A DNA stretch of 64,000 bases from Paenibacillus_E sp040812395. Lineage in GTDB: Bacteria; Bacillota; Bacilli; Paenibacillales; NBRC-103111. Within the stretch, counting starts at the first letter, position 1; every line of letters begins with the position of its first letter. The DNA lies in NCBI RefSeq assembly GCF_040812395.1, contig NZ_JBFNXH010000011.1, positions 130,732-194,731 of the forward strand, in the 5' to 3' direction. Below the pieces are notes generated by a model, which made no database searches, had not been told where the DNA came from, and was given only the letters and a program-made list of their open reading frames with translations. Positions 53,423 to 61,791 of this stretch are shown here, in pieces. A program made the position numbers and the translations under genes.

Positions 53423-53875
53423 TCACGCCGTTTTTCTTTTTCGCAAAGATAACAATAAGTCCAACACAATGCACAGCACGCCGAGATTGATAGCCAAATC
53501 GGCAATATTCATCACGCCGCTGCCTGAACGAAATACGATGAAATCCGTTACTTTTCCATAAGCGAGTCTTTCGTAACCATTTCCGATGGCCCCGCCGACG
53601 AATAGCGCAGCGCCGCTTTCTTTGAGGATGCCTGATATGACTCCTTTTTTCCGGTAATACATAACGCCGGCTATAAAGATAACCGCGAGAATGCCCAAAT
53701 AACGCGCCCCGCCCTGCAGCGAGCTCCCTGCCGCCCCGGTATTTTGATAATAAGTAAACGAGATCAACTCTTTATAAAACGGCATCGATTCACCAACCTG
53801 GAGCATGGATCGAATTGCATATTTGGACCATTGATCGACCGCTGTCACAACAAGCACAATCACATAAAATAACAT
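53423..53875 (-). CDS. lspA: Signal peptidase II (lipoprotein) family
   Basis: A 150-residue membrane aspartic protease with four helices. Family marks are VDQWSKY (D14), NTGAAGSSLQG and the catalytic pair D111 in GKVTDFI and D126 in MNIADLAINLG. It cleaves lipoprotein signal peptides after lipid attachment. The NTGAA motif is followed by Gly-Ser-Ser rather than the common Phe-Ser. The gene stands alone, not in the usual ileS/rluD neighbourhood, so it may be a second paralogue. AGGAGGTG lies 6 nt before the ATG. Confidence 0.88.
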   Translation of the reverse strand: MLFYVIVLVVTAVDQWSKYAIRSMLQVGESMPFYKELISFTYYQNTGAAGSSLQGGARYLGILAVIFIAGVMYYRKKGVISGILKESGAALFVGGAIGNGYERLAYGKVTDFIVFRSGSGVMNIADLAINLGVLCIVLDLLLSLRKRKTA

Positions 53876-54030
53876 CTTGCACCTCCTGATCTCACCTATA
53901 CTGCTATTCTACATGATTGGAGGCGCAAGCTGCGAATGTTGCGCTTATGTAGGTTGCTCTCGCCGGCGTTCCGCTCTCACCCTTGATCTTTTTATCGAAA
54001 AAGCAATACCTAGCGCTCCCCGTTCCCATA

Positions 54031-54078
54031 GAAAAAACCTCGAACGCGCAGCGACAAGGCTGAGCATCCAAGGTTTTT
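54031..54078 (-). terminator. Terminator after the HAD hydrolase gene
   Basis: AAAAACCT and AGGTTTTT form the base, with GCGCAGC/GCTGAGC (one mismatch) within. It ends 30 nt beyond the stop at 54108. The rest of 53876-54107 holds nothing recognisable. Confidence 0.6.
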
Positions 54079-54107
54079 CACGGTCCAGTTCTGTTCATCA
54101 TCCTGCG

Positions 54108-54743
54108 TCAGGACAGTGTCAAAAGAATTTTTAATAACTCCGCAGGTGAGTTAACCAAATAATTAGGATTGCCGCTATGCAGCAAGTCAGGGGCGTCGTA
54201 CCCCCAAGTTACCGCAATAATGGGTACGCCCAACTTTTTACAGGCTTCAATGTCACGGAGCTCGTCGCCGACATAAATAATTTGAGATGGGGATACGCCC
54301 CACTGCTTCATGATTTTACGAATCGAATTATGCTTACCGAAGAGATGCTTGGCAGTTATGATTTCTTTGAAGGAGCCGTCCAGTTTATTATGTTTGAGGA
54401 AGAGACGAATGTTGCCTGCCGAATTCGAAGAGAGGATCGAACTCCTCACGCCTTGCGCCGACAAGCGGGCAATAATCTCCTTCATACCGGGTACGATATG
54501 CAGCGTACGAATGTTCTCTTGATATCGCACTCGTCCAGCCATAGCGAGCTTCGGAATTTGCAGGACAGGAACACCGAGACGTTCCACGCGTTCATAGATC
54601 GAGAGGGAGCGGAGAGGTGCGAGATCTTGGTCACGAATGATGCGAAAACGATGCTGAACCGCCATTTCATTATAAAGCTTAACGAGCAGCGCTCTGGAAT
54701 CGACCAATGTGCCATCAAAATCAAAGAGGATATGCTTTGCCAT
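54108..54743 (-). CDS. HAD family hydrolase
   Basis: A 211-residue haloacid-dehalogenase-type phosphatase. Motif I is FDFDGTLVDS (D8, D10), motif II is SSILSSNSAGN, motif III is the lysine near KEIITAKHLFGKHNSIRK and motif IV is IIYVGDELRDIEACKKLG. The helical cap is the subfamily I type (phosphoglycolate-phosphatase-like). The substrate is unknown. Its ATG overlaps the stop of the preceding Cys-rich gene (ATGA), so the two are translationally coupled. Confidence 0.9.
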   Translation of the reverse strand: MAKHILFDFDGTLVDSRALLVKLYNEMAVQHRFRIIRDQDLAPLRSLSIYERVERLGVPVLQIPKLAMAGRVRYQENIRTLHIVPGMKEIIARLSAQGVRSSILSSNSAGNIRLFLKHNKLDGSFKEIITAKHLFGKHNSIRKIMKQWGVSPSQIIYVGDELRDIEACKKLGVPIIAVTWGYDAPDLLHSGNPNYLVNSPAELLKILLTLS

Positions 54744-55033
54744 CAGGACGTATATAGAAATAAGGCCGGACCCTCAGGGGGTACTTGACGGACTTGATTA
54801 TGAACAAACTCATCAATCGGATCCAATGCAAGATGAGGGTTGTTCACATCCCGCACATCTTCCCAAATGCAGGTAACCCCATCCGTGTAGCCTTCCGCGC
54901 CGCCAGCAAACATTTTACAGGCGCTGCAAAATTGCTCCAACTGCTGGGCGTCCAGTTTAACGATTTTATTACGGAGACAGCAGTAAATTTCGTGGTCGGC
55001 ATTACATACATTAACATGTGTAATCAGAGCCAT
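54743..55033 (-). CDS. Small cysteine-rich hypothetical protein
   Basis: A 96-residue protein with six Cys (VCNADHEIYCCLRNK, QFCSACKMFAGGAEGY, VTCIWED), a pattern that could hold zinc or an Fe-S centre. No membrane segment and no named family recognised. I use the ATG at 55033 with AAGGAG 12 nt upstream; the frame remains open to 55060. It overlaps the HAD gene by ATGA, so their roles are probably linked. Confidence 0.7.
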   Translation of the reverse strand: MALITHVNVCNADHEIYCCLRNKIVKLDAQQLEQFCSACKMFAGGAEGYTDGVTCIWEDVRDVNNPHLALDPIDEFVHNQVRQVPPEGPALFLYTS

Positions 55034-55196
55034 CTTCCTAATCAACTCCTTGCGGCACATTTTGTGTGTAATAGTAAGTGTATCGATGTACTATTAAATG
55101 TATGACAGTTTTTTGTAAACGAGAGAATATTTCTCACGATATCTTGCCTAAATTTGTTACAATGAGAAAAAATGAAATAAGTGAGGAAGTAGCTGC

Positions 55197-55775
55197 ATGC
55201 AAAATTGGTCTCATTACGCGATCCCTTTTCTTATCGTCGTACTCATAATCTACCGCCGTACAAGACGGGCAATCGGGTTCCAACGGCTTTCCACGCGCAG
55301 ACTGAAATTTCGCCTTACCCTATTCAGCATCCTTGGCATTATCATCTTTTTATTTGGCTTCGTGCATCCGATCCACTTTATCGGCTATGCGGTCGGCCTG
55401 GCGGCTGGCGTCGGTCTCGGGCTTTTGGCCATTCGCCATACCCGTTTCGAGCATCGCTCTGACGGATGGTATTTCCGAACCCACTTATGGATCGAGATTG
55501 CCGTACTGGTGCTCTTTCTCGGCCGGATTGCTTATCGGATCGTCTTCATCGCCGCAGCACCCAATTCCTCATACACAAGCATGAACCCCGCAGATCCGTC
55601 ACAATTTATGCGAGATCCGGTGACGGCCGGCGTCTTCTTTATCATTGTGTCCTACTACGTACTCTACTTCAGCTACCTGCTGCGGGAGGAGAGTAAACTG
55701 GACAAAAATCCGACTTCCCTGGATGGCCACTCATCGTCCACGACGAATTCAGACCCAACCTTAGATCGCATATAA
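55197..55775 (+). CDS. CcdC family (DUF1453) membrane protein
   Basis: A 192-residue membrane protein with four to five helices. YRRTRRAIGFQRLSTRRLKF after the first helix, GFVHPIHFIGYAVGLAAGVG and DGWYFRTHLWIEIAVLVLFL match the CcdC/DUF1453 pattern. The C-terminal 30 residues are a hydrophilic Ser/Thr-rich tail. In B. subtilis ccdC neighbours the cytochrome-c maturation gene ccdA, but that partner is not seen here. GTGAGGAAG precedes the ATG. It is followed by a gene-free stretch of nearly 900 nt (55776-56662). Confidence 0.82.
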   Translation: MQNWSHYAIPFLIVVLIIYRRTRRAIGFQRLSTRRLKFRLTLFSILGIIIFLFGFVHPIHFIGYAVGLAAGVGLGLLAIRHTRFEHRSDGWYFRTHLWIEIAVLVLFLGRIAYRIVFIAAAPNSSYTSMNPADPSQFMRDPVTAGVFFIIVSYYVLYFSYLLREESKLDKNPTSLDGHSSSTTNSDPTLDRI

Positions 55776-55817
55776 GAACGTTATTTAACTCTCGAAAATT
55801 TACACGCTGGAAGTAAG

Positions 55818-55986
55818 AAGAACCTGAGGCTGTGCCGAGGGTACTGAAAAAGCCTTTAATAACAAATTAAATGGCTTTTCAGAACATAAAAAATCCGTTT
55901 TTAGCCTGTGAGATGGCTTTAAACGGTTTTTTTCGTTCCGAAAAAACGCAAGTTTTTCAGTGGCCTCGGCTGTGCCTTAGGTTCTT
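55818..55986. mobile_element. MITE-like element with about 34-bp inverted repeats
   Basis: Arms at 55818-55851 and 55953-55986 are inverted copies with about six mismatches (outer ends AAGAACCT and AGGTTCTT; inner ends TACTGAAAAA and TTTTTCAGT). Between them lie two more hairpins: AAAAGCC/GGCTTTT and CCGTTT/AAACGG with a T-run, the latter terminator-like. No reading frame and no clear target duplication. It may be a non-autonomous element, or a large terminator for the CcdC gene. Confidence 0.6.
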
Positions 55987-56070
55987 GTCTACACCCATAC
56001 ATCCAGGCATGGGGAGGGAATTGGGTATGCTGGAGATGGGATTCCAACCGCTATCGCTTTTCCACCCCAC

Positions 56071-56623
56071 ACCCATTCCCTCTGTTTCTACTTTGTGCTG
56101 CCTTCCACTTCTCTTTTCCCTAACGGATCCTCGATTTGGTACTCCTACCTGTGAACACCCTGTATGAGTAAGATTGCGGGTACATTTCGCCTCCGCAAGC
56201 TTCGCATGAAAACGGAGGAGGTACTGCTGGACCGCCAATTCCCCATGCACAGCGATATCGACGGAACTACAATGCCTTATTCCACGGTAACGTCCCTGTT
56301 CTCCCCCTGAAGCGGAACTAGGGTGCGTTAAATGAGAGAAACCGTGCCTAAAGCCCAGCATTTCCTGCTCATAACGCACGGTAGTTCCGCGAAATACCCC
56401 TACAACCGAAAATATCGCCTCGTAACGCACCTACGTTCCGCTCACCCGTGCAAATAGACGATCTGTCGCAGTCGAGCCGGTATTTCAATACGCCAAGCCG
56501 CTGTGACACTTCCGGATCTTCTACGTCCATCATCTCAAATGCTCGCACCACACGATGCGTGCGGAATCTCTGCGCTTTGCAAGCTCGTCACACACACATA
56601 CATGACGACATGTGCTTTCTGTT
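56071..56623 (+). repeat. Dispersed repeat element, copy 3 (four-unit dyad array)
   Basis: About 553 nt alignable with 19653-20202 over its whole length. The four 17-nt units lie at 56263 and 56314 (forward) and 56372 and 56423 (reverse), again 51/58/51 apart. The GCGGAACT/AGTTCCGC base (56312-56319 with 56383-56390) and GTGCGTTA/TAACGCAC are intact. The second stem AATATCGCCTC/GAGCCGGTATT keeps most pairs, with one wobble and one mismatch. A one-base deletion near 56470 would break any reading frame shared with the other copies. It lies between the convergent ccdC-like and ybaK genes. Confidence 0.9.
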
Positions 56624-56624
56624 C

Positions 56625-56665
56625 AAAAAGAGGGCCTCCTGATCAATGACAGGAGCCCTCTTTTA
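56625..56665. terminator. Bidirectional terminator at the ybaK end
   Basis: AAAAAGAGGGC and CCTCTTTT pair, extended by TCCTG/CAGGA, around an 8-nt loop, with A- and T-runs at the two ends. It overlaps the ybaK stop codon and touches the right end of repeat copy 3. Confidence 0.85.
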
Positions 56666-57139
56666 TTTCCCCGTGATCTCGACAAGCAGCGCTTCAGATG
56701 CGGCGGCCAAATCTGTGCCCTTCACAAAAATTTGCAGTCCTCTACGGCCTGCGCTAATACTAACAGGGTCTAATCTTGTTACAGATGAATCCAAGAAAAA
56801 GGAGTATTTCTTCTTCATGCCCAGCGGAGAAACCCCGCCGCGAATATAACCGGTAAGGGTTTGAATGTCTTTAACGGCGACCATCTCGACTTTTTTATTT
56901 CCACTAACCGCTGCTAAACTCTTTAAGTTAAGTTCTTGATCTCCAGGAATACATGCTGCGAGGATCCCGGTTTTATCTCCGCGCAGCACCAAGGTTTTGA
57001 AAAGCTGATGAACCGGAATACCGACTTTCTCAGCAACTGTTGCTGCATCTAATTGATCTTCGTCCCATTCGTATTCATGTAATGTGTAAGGAATATGCAG
57101 CGCATCTAAGATGCGACAAGCATTCGTCTTCGTAGACAC
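56663..57139 (-). CDS. ybaK: Cys-tRNA(Pro)/Cys-tRNA(Cys) deacylase YbaK/EbsC family
   Basis: A 158-residue trans-editing enzyme. Family marks are the N-terminal helix ACRILDALHIPYTLHEYEWD, then VAEKVGIPVHQLFKTLVLRG with the catalytic lysine, VKDIQTLTGYIRGGVSPLGM and SAGRRGLQI. It hydrolyses mischarged Cys-tRNA(Pro) in the cytoplasm. I chose the GTG at 57139 with CAGGTG upstream; the frame open to 57199 overlaps the ABC gene and lacks a ribosome site. It lies downstream of the ABC exporter gene. Confidence 0.92.
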   Translation of the reverse strand: MSTKTNACRILDALHIPYTLHEYEWDEDQLDAATVAEKVGIPVHQLFKTLVLRGDKTGILAACIPGDQELNLKSLAAVSGNKKVEMVAVKDIQTLTGYIRGGVSPLGMKKKYSFFLDSSVTRLDPVSISAGRRGLQIFVKGTDLAAASEALLVEITGK

Positions 57140-57198
57140 TCTATTCACCTGCCCAGCGATTGAATATAGATCGTTACACACACGACATGAGCCTCGCA

Positions 57199-59013
57199 TT
57201 AAGCATTGTCGACGTTGACCGCCTTCGCGAACTGCGTGTGGTACAGCCGCGCATACAGCCCCTCCTGCGCAAGCAGCTCGCTGTGCGTGCCCCGCTCCGC
57301 AACGCTGCCCGCTTCGATCACCAGAATGTGATCGGCAGCCAGCACCGTGGAGAGCCGATGCGCGATCACGAGCGTCGTGCGCCCCTGCATCAGCTCCTCA
57401 AGAGCGGCCTGCACATAGGACTCGGATTCCGAGTCCAGGTGTGAGGTCGCCTCATCGAGGATGAGGATGCGCGGGCGCTTGAGGATCGCGCGGGCAATCG
57501 CGATCCGTTGGCGCTCGCCGCCGGAGAGCCGGTGACCGCGCTCGCCCACCATCGTGTCGTACCCTTCGGGGAGCGACACGATGAAATCGTGGATGTAGGC
57601 CTGGCGGCACGCGGCCTCCAGTTCCTCAGGCGTCGCGTCCGCCTTCGCGAAGCGCAGATTATCGCCGATCGTCGCGTGAAACAGGAACGACTCCTGCGTC
57701 ACGTACGCGATCTGCGCGCGCAGCGAGGCCAACTGAACGTCGCGGACGTTCACGCCATCGACCTCGACGGTGCCGGCCGTCGGGTCGTACAGACGCGCGA
57801 TCATGCCGATCAGCGTCGATTTCCCCGCGCCGCTCGGCCCGACGAGCGCGATCATCTCGCCCGGCTGCGCCTCGAACGTAATGTCCCGCAGCGCGTACTG
57901 CTCAGGCGTATAAGCAAAGGAAACCTGCTTATACGCCACACGCCCCGCGACCTGCGTCAGCGGTTGCGCATGAGGAGCATCCAGGACATCGGGCACCATG
58001 TCCTGATATTCGAAAATGCGCTGGAACACGCCCAGCGCCGTAGCCAGCTCCACCTGCAGGTTCAGGAGGGTGGCTACAGGCATATACAAGCGGCCCAGGT
58101 AGGCCGCGAAGGCGACAATGGCGCCCAGCGTCATGGTTCCGCTAATGACGGAGTAGCCGCCGTACATATAAATAATCGCTGTGCCCAGCGGCCCCAGCGT
58201 ATTCGTAGCCATGCCGAACCAGCGGCCTACCAGATTGAGCCGCAGCTCCAGATCCATGACCTTCTGGTTCATGGCCGTGAACTCCGCTTCCTGCTGACGC
58301 TCCCTGCCGAAGATGCGCGTGAGCAGCGCACCGGAAATGCCGAAGCTCTCACCAAGCTGCGAGGCAATATCCGAGCGCACCTTTTGCGTCTCCATCCGAA
58401 GCGTCTTCCGCACTTTGGATACCTTTTTCACAGGCAGGACAAAGAGCGGAAGAATAATTACGGAGATTATCGCCAGCTTCCAGTCCAGCGCGAACAAAAT
58501 CCCGATGGTCGAAGCCACAATGACGATTTGCGTAATCGAGGATACCACCAGCGTGGTTACGACACTTTGAACCGCCTGCACATCCCCCGTGATCCGCTGT
58601 ACAATTTCACCCGAACGCGCATCTGTGAAAAAAGCCATCGACTGCCGCTGCAAATTGTGAAAGAGCGACTGCCCCAGATCGCGAATAACGCCTTGGGTCA
58701 CTTTCGTATTCAAATGATTTTGCCAGACTCCCAGCACCCCGCTCATCACCGGAAGCAGGATCATCATAAGCGCCATCTCTGCCAACAGCCGCATATTGCC
58801 TTGCGGAATGGCCGTATCTATGATTTCCTTCATCACCAGAGGTGGAATTAAACCAATCAAAGCGGCAAGCAGCGCCAATCCTATGATCACAAGCAGTTGC
58901 GCCCAGTACCGTTGAAACAGTAGGAAAATTCTGCGGACCGATACATCTTTCAGCTTCGCTTTGGGCCGGTTCATTCGATCCGACATCCCACCTATGCTTC
59001 CGCCAGGTCTCAT
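57199..59013 (-). CDS. ABC exporter, fused permease and ATPase (MsbA/LmrA type)
   Basis: A 604-residue half-transporter. Six membrane helices span residues 30-320 (LLVIIGLALLAALIGLIPPL; IGILFALDWKLAIISVIILP). The ATPase has Walker A LVGPSGAGKSTLIGMIARLY, Q-loop YVTQESFLFHATIGDN, signature HRLSGGERQRIAIARAILKR, Walker B ILILDEATSHLDSESE and switch AHRLSTVLAADHI. It would work as a homodimer exporting lipids, drugs or peptides. The ATG at 59013 has GGAGTG 7 nt upstream. The DNA coding the ATPase half (57200-57960) is much more G+C-rich than the membrane half. Confidence 0.93.
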   Translation of the reverse strand: MRPGGSIGGMSDRMNRPKAKLKDVSVRRIFLLFQRYWAQLLVIIGLALLAALIGLIPPLVMKEIIDTAIPQGNMRLLAEMALMMILLPVMSGVLGVWQNHLNTKVTQGVIRDLGQSLFHNLQRQSMAFFTDARSGEIVQRITGDVQAVQSVVTTLVVSSITQIVIVASTIGILFALDWKLAIISVIILPLFVLPVKKVSKVRKTLRMETQKVRSDIASQLGESFGISGALLTRIFGRERQQEAEFTAMNQKVMDLELRLNLVGRWFGMATNTLGPLGTAIIYMYGGYSVISGTMTLGAIVAFAAYLGRLYMPVATLLNLQVELATALGVFQRIFEYQDMVPDVLDAPHAQPLTQVAGRVAYKQVSFAYTPEQYALRDITFEAQPGEMIALVGPSGAGKSTLIGMIARLYDPTAGTVEVDGVNVRDVQLASLRAQIAYVTQESFLFHATIGDNLRFAKADATPEELEAACRQAYIHDFIVSLPEGYDTMVGERGHRLSGGERQRIAIARAILKRPRILILDEATSHLDSESESYVQAALEELMQGRTTLVIAHRLSTVLAADHILVIEAGSVAERGTHSELLAQEGLYARLYHTQFAKAVNVDNA

Positions 59014-59068
59014 CTATGTTCACTCCGTTCCGCACCTGATGTCCAAACATAGTGCTCATCCATTTCTT

Positions 59069-59602
59069 TTATAGGGGAAAAGCGATCGCGATCGCTCTTG
59101 TCACTTCCTTCGCCATCTGAATCACACTAAACAGCGAAGTCGTTTGAAGAATCGCATATTGCTTAGGGCCATCCGCATTCACGATCGCGGCAATGGTGTA
59201 ATCGCCCACTTGCGGAAGCACCTTGCCCACCGATTTGCCTGGAGCCAACGGCTGATTAGACACTTGGTACAGGCCTACGGAGAGCTTTTGTCCCAAACAT
59301 GCGTCAATGGCAATGACCACGCAGCCAAGCGGAATTTCCTGTAAGCGTTCCGTCAGATTACTTGCATCGCAGGGCGCTTCCAGTGTGCCAATCACGTGGG
59401 GATAACCCGCTTCCTTTAGTCCGGAACCAACGAGTGGTCCAAGCGCGTCACCGGTTGAGCGATCCGTTCCAATACAAACAAAAGCCACCCTATCTGGCTT
59501 CATTCGCTGTGTCTGCGCAATTTCCAAGAGAAACAGACCCAACTGTTCTCCGTTCATTTTTTTCCAATAGTGTTCCTGAGCCCCTACATGCTCTTCGCTC
59601 AT
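59069..59602 (-). CDS. yyaC: YyaC family putative spore protease (DUF1256)
   Basis: A 177-residue protein. The hallmark is VCIGTDRSTGDALGPLVGSG (residues 42-61), with ALEAPCDASNLTERL-like and VIAIDACLGQ segments and VNADGPKQYAILQTTSLFSV. The family (PF06866) is related to the germination protease GPR fold and is restricted to spore-formers; B. subtilis YyaC is a sporulation gene. GAGGAGGGC lies just before the ATG. It is 55 nt upstream of the ABC exporter gene on the same strand and may share a transcript. Confidence 0.9.
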   Translation of the reverse strand: MSEEHVGAQEHYWKKMNGEQLGLFLLEIAQTQRMKPDRVAFVCIGTDRSTGDALGPLVGSGLKEAGYPHVIGTLEAPCDASNLTERLQEIPLGCVVIAIDACLGQKLSVGLYQVSNQPLAPGKSVGKVLPQVGDYTIAAIVNADGPKQYAILQTTSLFSVIQMAKEVTRAIAIAFPL

Positions 59603-59716
59603 AAGCCCTCCTCCTCGCGCCTTCAGGAAAATTGCCCCCTTGCGTTCCTTTTGCCCCTTGCTCCTGATGAATGATATAATGCGGTCAACTTCTATTCTTT
59701 CATAAGGAGGCGCACC

Positions 59717-60886
59717 ATGTCCACTCTCGGCATTATCGCTATTCTGACCCTCCTCTACTGGATCATCATGACGATTGACGCCTACAAAGGCTTACATCAT
59801 CTGCGCGCGCTTCCCAGAACGATCAAGCAGCCGGACAAGCCCCCTCTCGTTTCGGTCATTATCGCGGCCAAAGAAGAGGAGAGCACCATTCTGGACACAG
59901 TTCGGCATCTCCTCTCGCAAAATTATCCGCGCCTCGAAATCATTGCGGTCAACGACCGTTCGCAAGATGCGACCGGTGTCCGGCTTGAAGAGCTGCGCAA
60001 ATGGTCTGCGCGCAAAGACGGCATTTCCACTCCGTTGCAAATTGTGCATATTACCCAATTGCCTGCGGGTTGGCTTGGCAAAAATCATGCCCTCTACCAA
60101 GGCTATTTGCAAGCCAAAGGCCAATATTTGCTGTTTACCGATGCGGATATCCTCTTCTCGCCTGCGACGATTTCCGATGCGGTTGCTTATATGAAGGAAA
60201 ACGAGGTCCATCACCTGACGTTGACCCCGAACATGATCGCCCGGGGCACCCTGCTGCGCGGCTTTGTGCATTTCTTCCTATTCTCGTTCTCGCTATTCGT
60301 CCGTCCTTGGCGCGCCAATAAAGAGAATTCTCGCGGCCAGGGCATCGGAATCGGCGCTTTCAATATGGTAAGCCGCCATGCTTATGAAGCCATCGGCACT
60401 CACCGAGCCATTGCTCTGCGGCCTGACGATGACTTGCAGCTGGGCATTTCCCTGAAACGCGCAGGCTTTCGGCAAAAAATTCTTTCCGGTAAACACACTC
60501 TTCAAGTCGAGTGGTACCGCTCACTGAAGGAAGCCATTACAGGACTCGAGAAAAACCTGTTCTCCGGCTTTCACTACAGCTACACAATGGCCTTAATTGC
60601 CTGCATCGGACAATTGCTCTTTTTTATATCCCCTTGGCTGGGCCTTCTATTTCTTTGGGACTGGCGGGGGCTACTCTTTAGCGCAGACGTCATTCTGCAA
60701 ATCTGGCTATACCGACTGCTGATCGACCGGATGATGGGCAAACGCGGCAGCGAAGCCTACCAACTTCCAGTCTCCGCAGCGCTTCTGCTTTATACCATCG
60801 TTCGCTCTGTCTGGCTTACATGGAGGCAGGGCGGCATTTATTGGCGAGGAACGTTCTACGCCTTGCGCGAATTAAGAAAGAAGTAA
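59717..60886 (+). CDS. Membrane glycosyltransferase family 2
   Basis: A 389-residue GT2 with one N-terminal helix (residues 4-22), a GT-A domain and two or three C-terminal helices. Motifs are PPLVSVIIAAKEEESTILDT, TDADILFSPATIS (DxD), PDDDLQLGISLKRAG and a VEWYRS element in the QxxRW position. LPAGWLGKNHALYQG is characteristic of the CrtQ/HpnB-like group, which act on lipid or carotenoid acceptors. The product is unknown. AAGGAGG lies 6 nt before the ATG. A single gene, divergent from yyaC. Confidence 0.88.
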   Translation: MSTLGIIAILTLLYWIIMTIDAYKGLHHLRALPRTIKQPDKPPLVSVIIAAKEEESTILDTVRHLLSQNYPRLEIIAVNDRSQDATGVRLEELRKWSARKDGISTPLQIVHITQLPAGWLGKNHALYQGYLQAKGQYLLFTDADILFSPATISDAVAYMKENEVHHLTLTPNMIARGTLLRGFVHFFLFSFSLFVRPWRANKENSRGQGIGIGAFNMVSRHAYEAIGTHRAIALRPDDDLQLGISLKRAGFRQKILSGKHTLQVEWYRSLKEAITGLEKNLFSGFHYSYTMALIACIGQLLFFISPWLGLLFLWDWRGLLFSADVILQIWLYRLLIDRMMGKRGSEAYQLPVSAALLLYTIVRSVWLTWRQGGIYWRGTFYALRELRKK

Positions 60887-60966
60887 ATGGGGGGATGCTG
60901 GGGAGACAATCAGGGTCAAGATCAGGGAACATGCGGGATTGGCGCATTCCCTGCACCCCTTACCGA

Positions 60967-61626
60967 TTAATGAACCCGATTCATGCGAACAATGCGATAA
61001 TACAATTGGCCGCTAACTTGTTGTTCCACTTCCAGATAGCCTTCTACATGCACATAATCACCTGTCATAAAGGTGGTAGCATCGGAAGACTGGGCGTGCG
61101 TCATGAACAGCAGCGCGGCTTTTTCATTGCCAACCACAAACCCAACTTGCTCTTTCACCTGGAATTTGTCCATAACAACGCCATGATGCGACCTCGCAAT
61201 ATGATGAAACCGCCAATTCCCCTCTTCTTTGAGCATAAAATAAAGCACGCGATTTTTATGGAGATTGCTAAACTCTCTCGTCACGCCAATCATGCAAACA
61301 TTATCGCCGAGCTTGAGAAACTCATCAATTTCATATGACTTCAACCGAAGCCGGAGCCCATTCTTTTGCTGGATATAAGTTTCCATTTCATCTATTGATC
61401 TCTGATCCCGGGGATCTTGCCTTGTCGCGTAGAAGACTTCTTTGATGAATGTGTCTGTTTGCAGGCTCCGCGCTCCTCTGAAATGGTTATACGTTTGGAA
61501 AAAACGACGAATAACATCCAGAATTTCTGCTGGAATCCCGGACACAATTTCTTTGGTATACTTCGTACTGTACGAATCGGGCTGTTTTCTTTTATGAAAC
61601 CATTGCTTCCAGACACTTAATTGCAT
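60967..61626 (-). CDS. Hypothetical soluble protein of about 219 residues
   Basis: The protein begins MQLSVWKQWFHKRKQPDSYS and reads as a soluble mixed alpha/beta protein: AEILDVIRRFFQTYNHFRGA, RLRLKSYEIDEFLKLGDNVC, VLYFMLKEEGNWRFHHIARS, then AALLFMTHAQSSDATTFMTG and YVHVEGYLEVEQQVSGQLYY. No catalytic motif and no named family recognised. The start is uncertain; the frame is open to 61785, but the upstream residues include an AT-rich stretch with poor ribosome sites. It converges on the GT2 gene. Confidence 0.68.
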   Translation of the reverse strand: MQLSVWKQWFHKRKQPDSYSTKYTKEIVSGIPAEILDVIRRFFQTYNHFRGARSLQTDTFIKEVFYATRQDPRDQRSIDEMETYIQQKNGLRLRLKSYEIDEFLKLGDNVCMIGVTREFSNLHKNRVLYFMLKEEGNWRFHHIARSHHGVVMDKFQVKEQVGFVVGNEKAALLFMTHAQSSDATTFMTGDYVHVEGYLEVEQQVSGQLYYRIVRMNRVH

Positions 61627-61791
61627 GAAGAAATGCACACCTGCTTTCTGACTACCAAACATTTCTCCATTATAGGTCAAAATTAATAAAAATTCGATAA
61701 AAATCGCAGCATTTCGCGCAAAAAAGAAACACTTCTTCTCCATCCCCTCCATTCGAAGGGCATTAGAAAACAAGTGTTCGATCATAGACTT

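Noticed and set aside
54177..54788. A 203-codon plus-strand frame over the HAD gene
   Set aside because: It has no ribosome site or fold; the sense strand carries all four HAD motifs.
57508..58851. A 447-codon open frame antisense to the ABC exporter
   Set aside because: It lies in G+C-rich DNA where stops are rare. The product is His/Arg-rich and has no fold signs; the sense gene has all ABC motifs.
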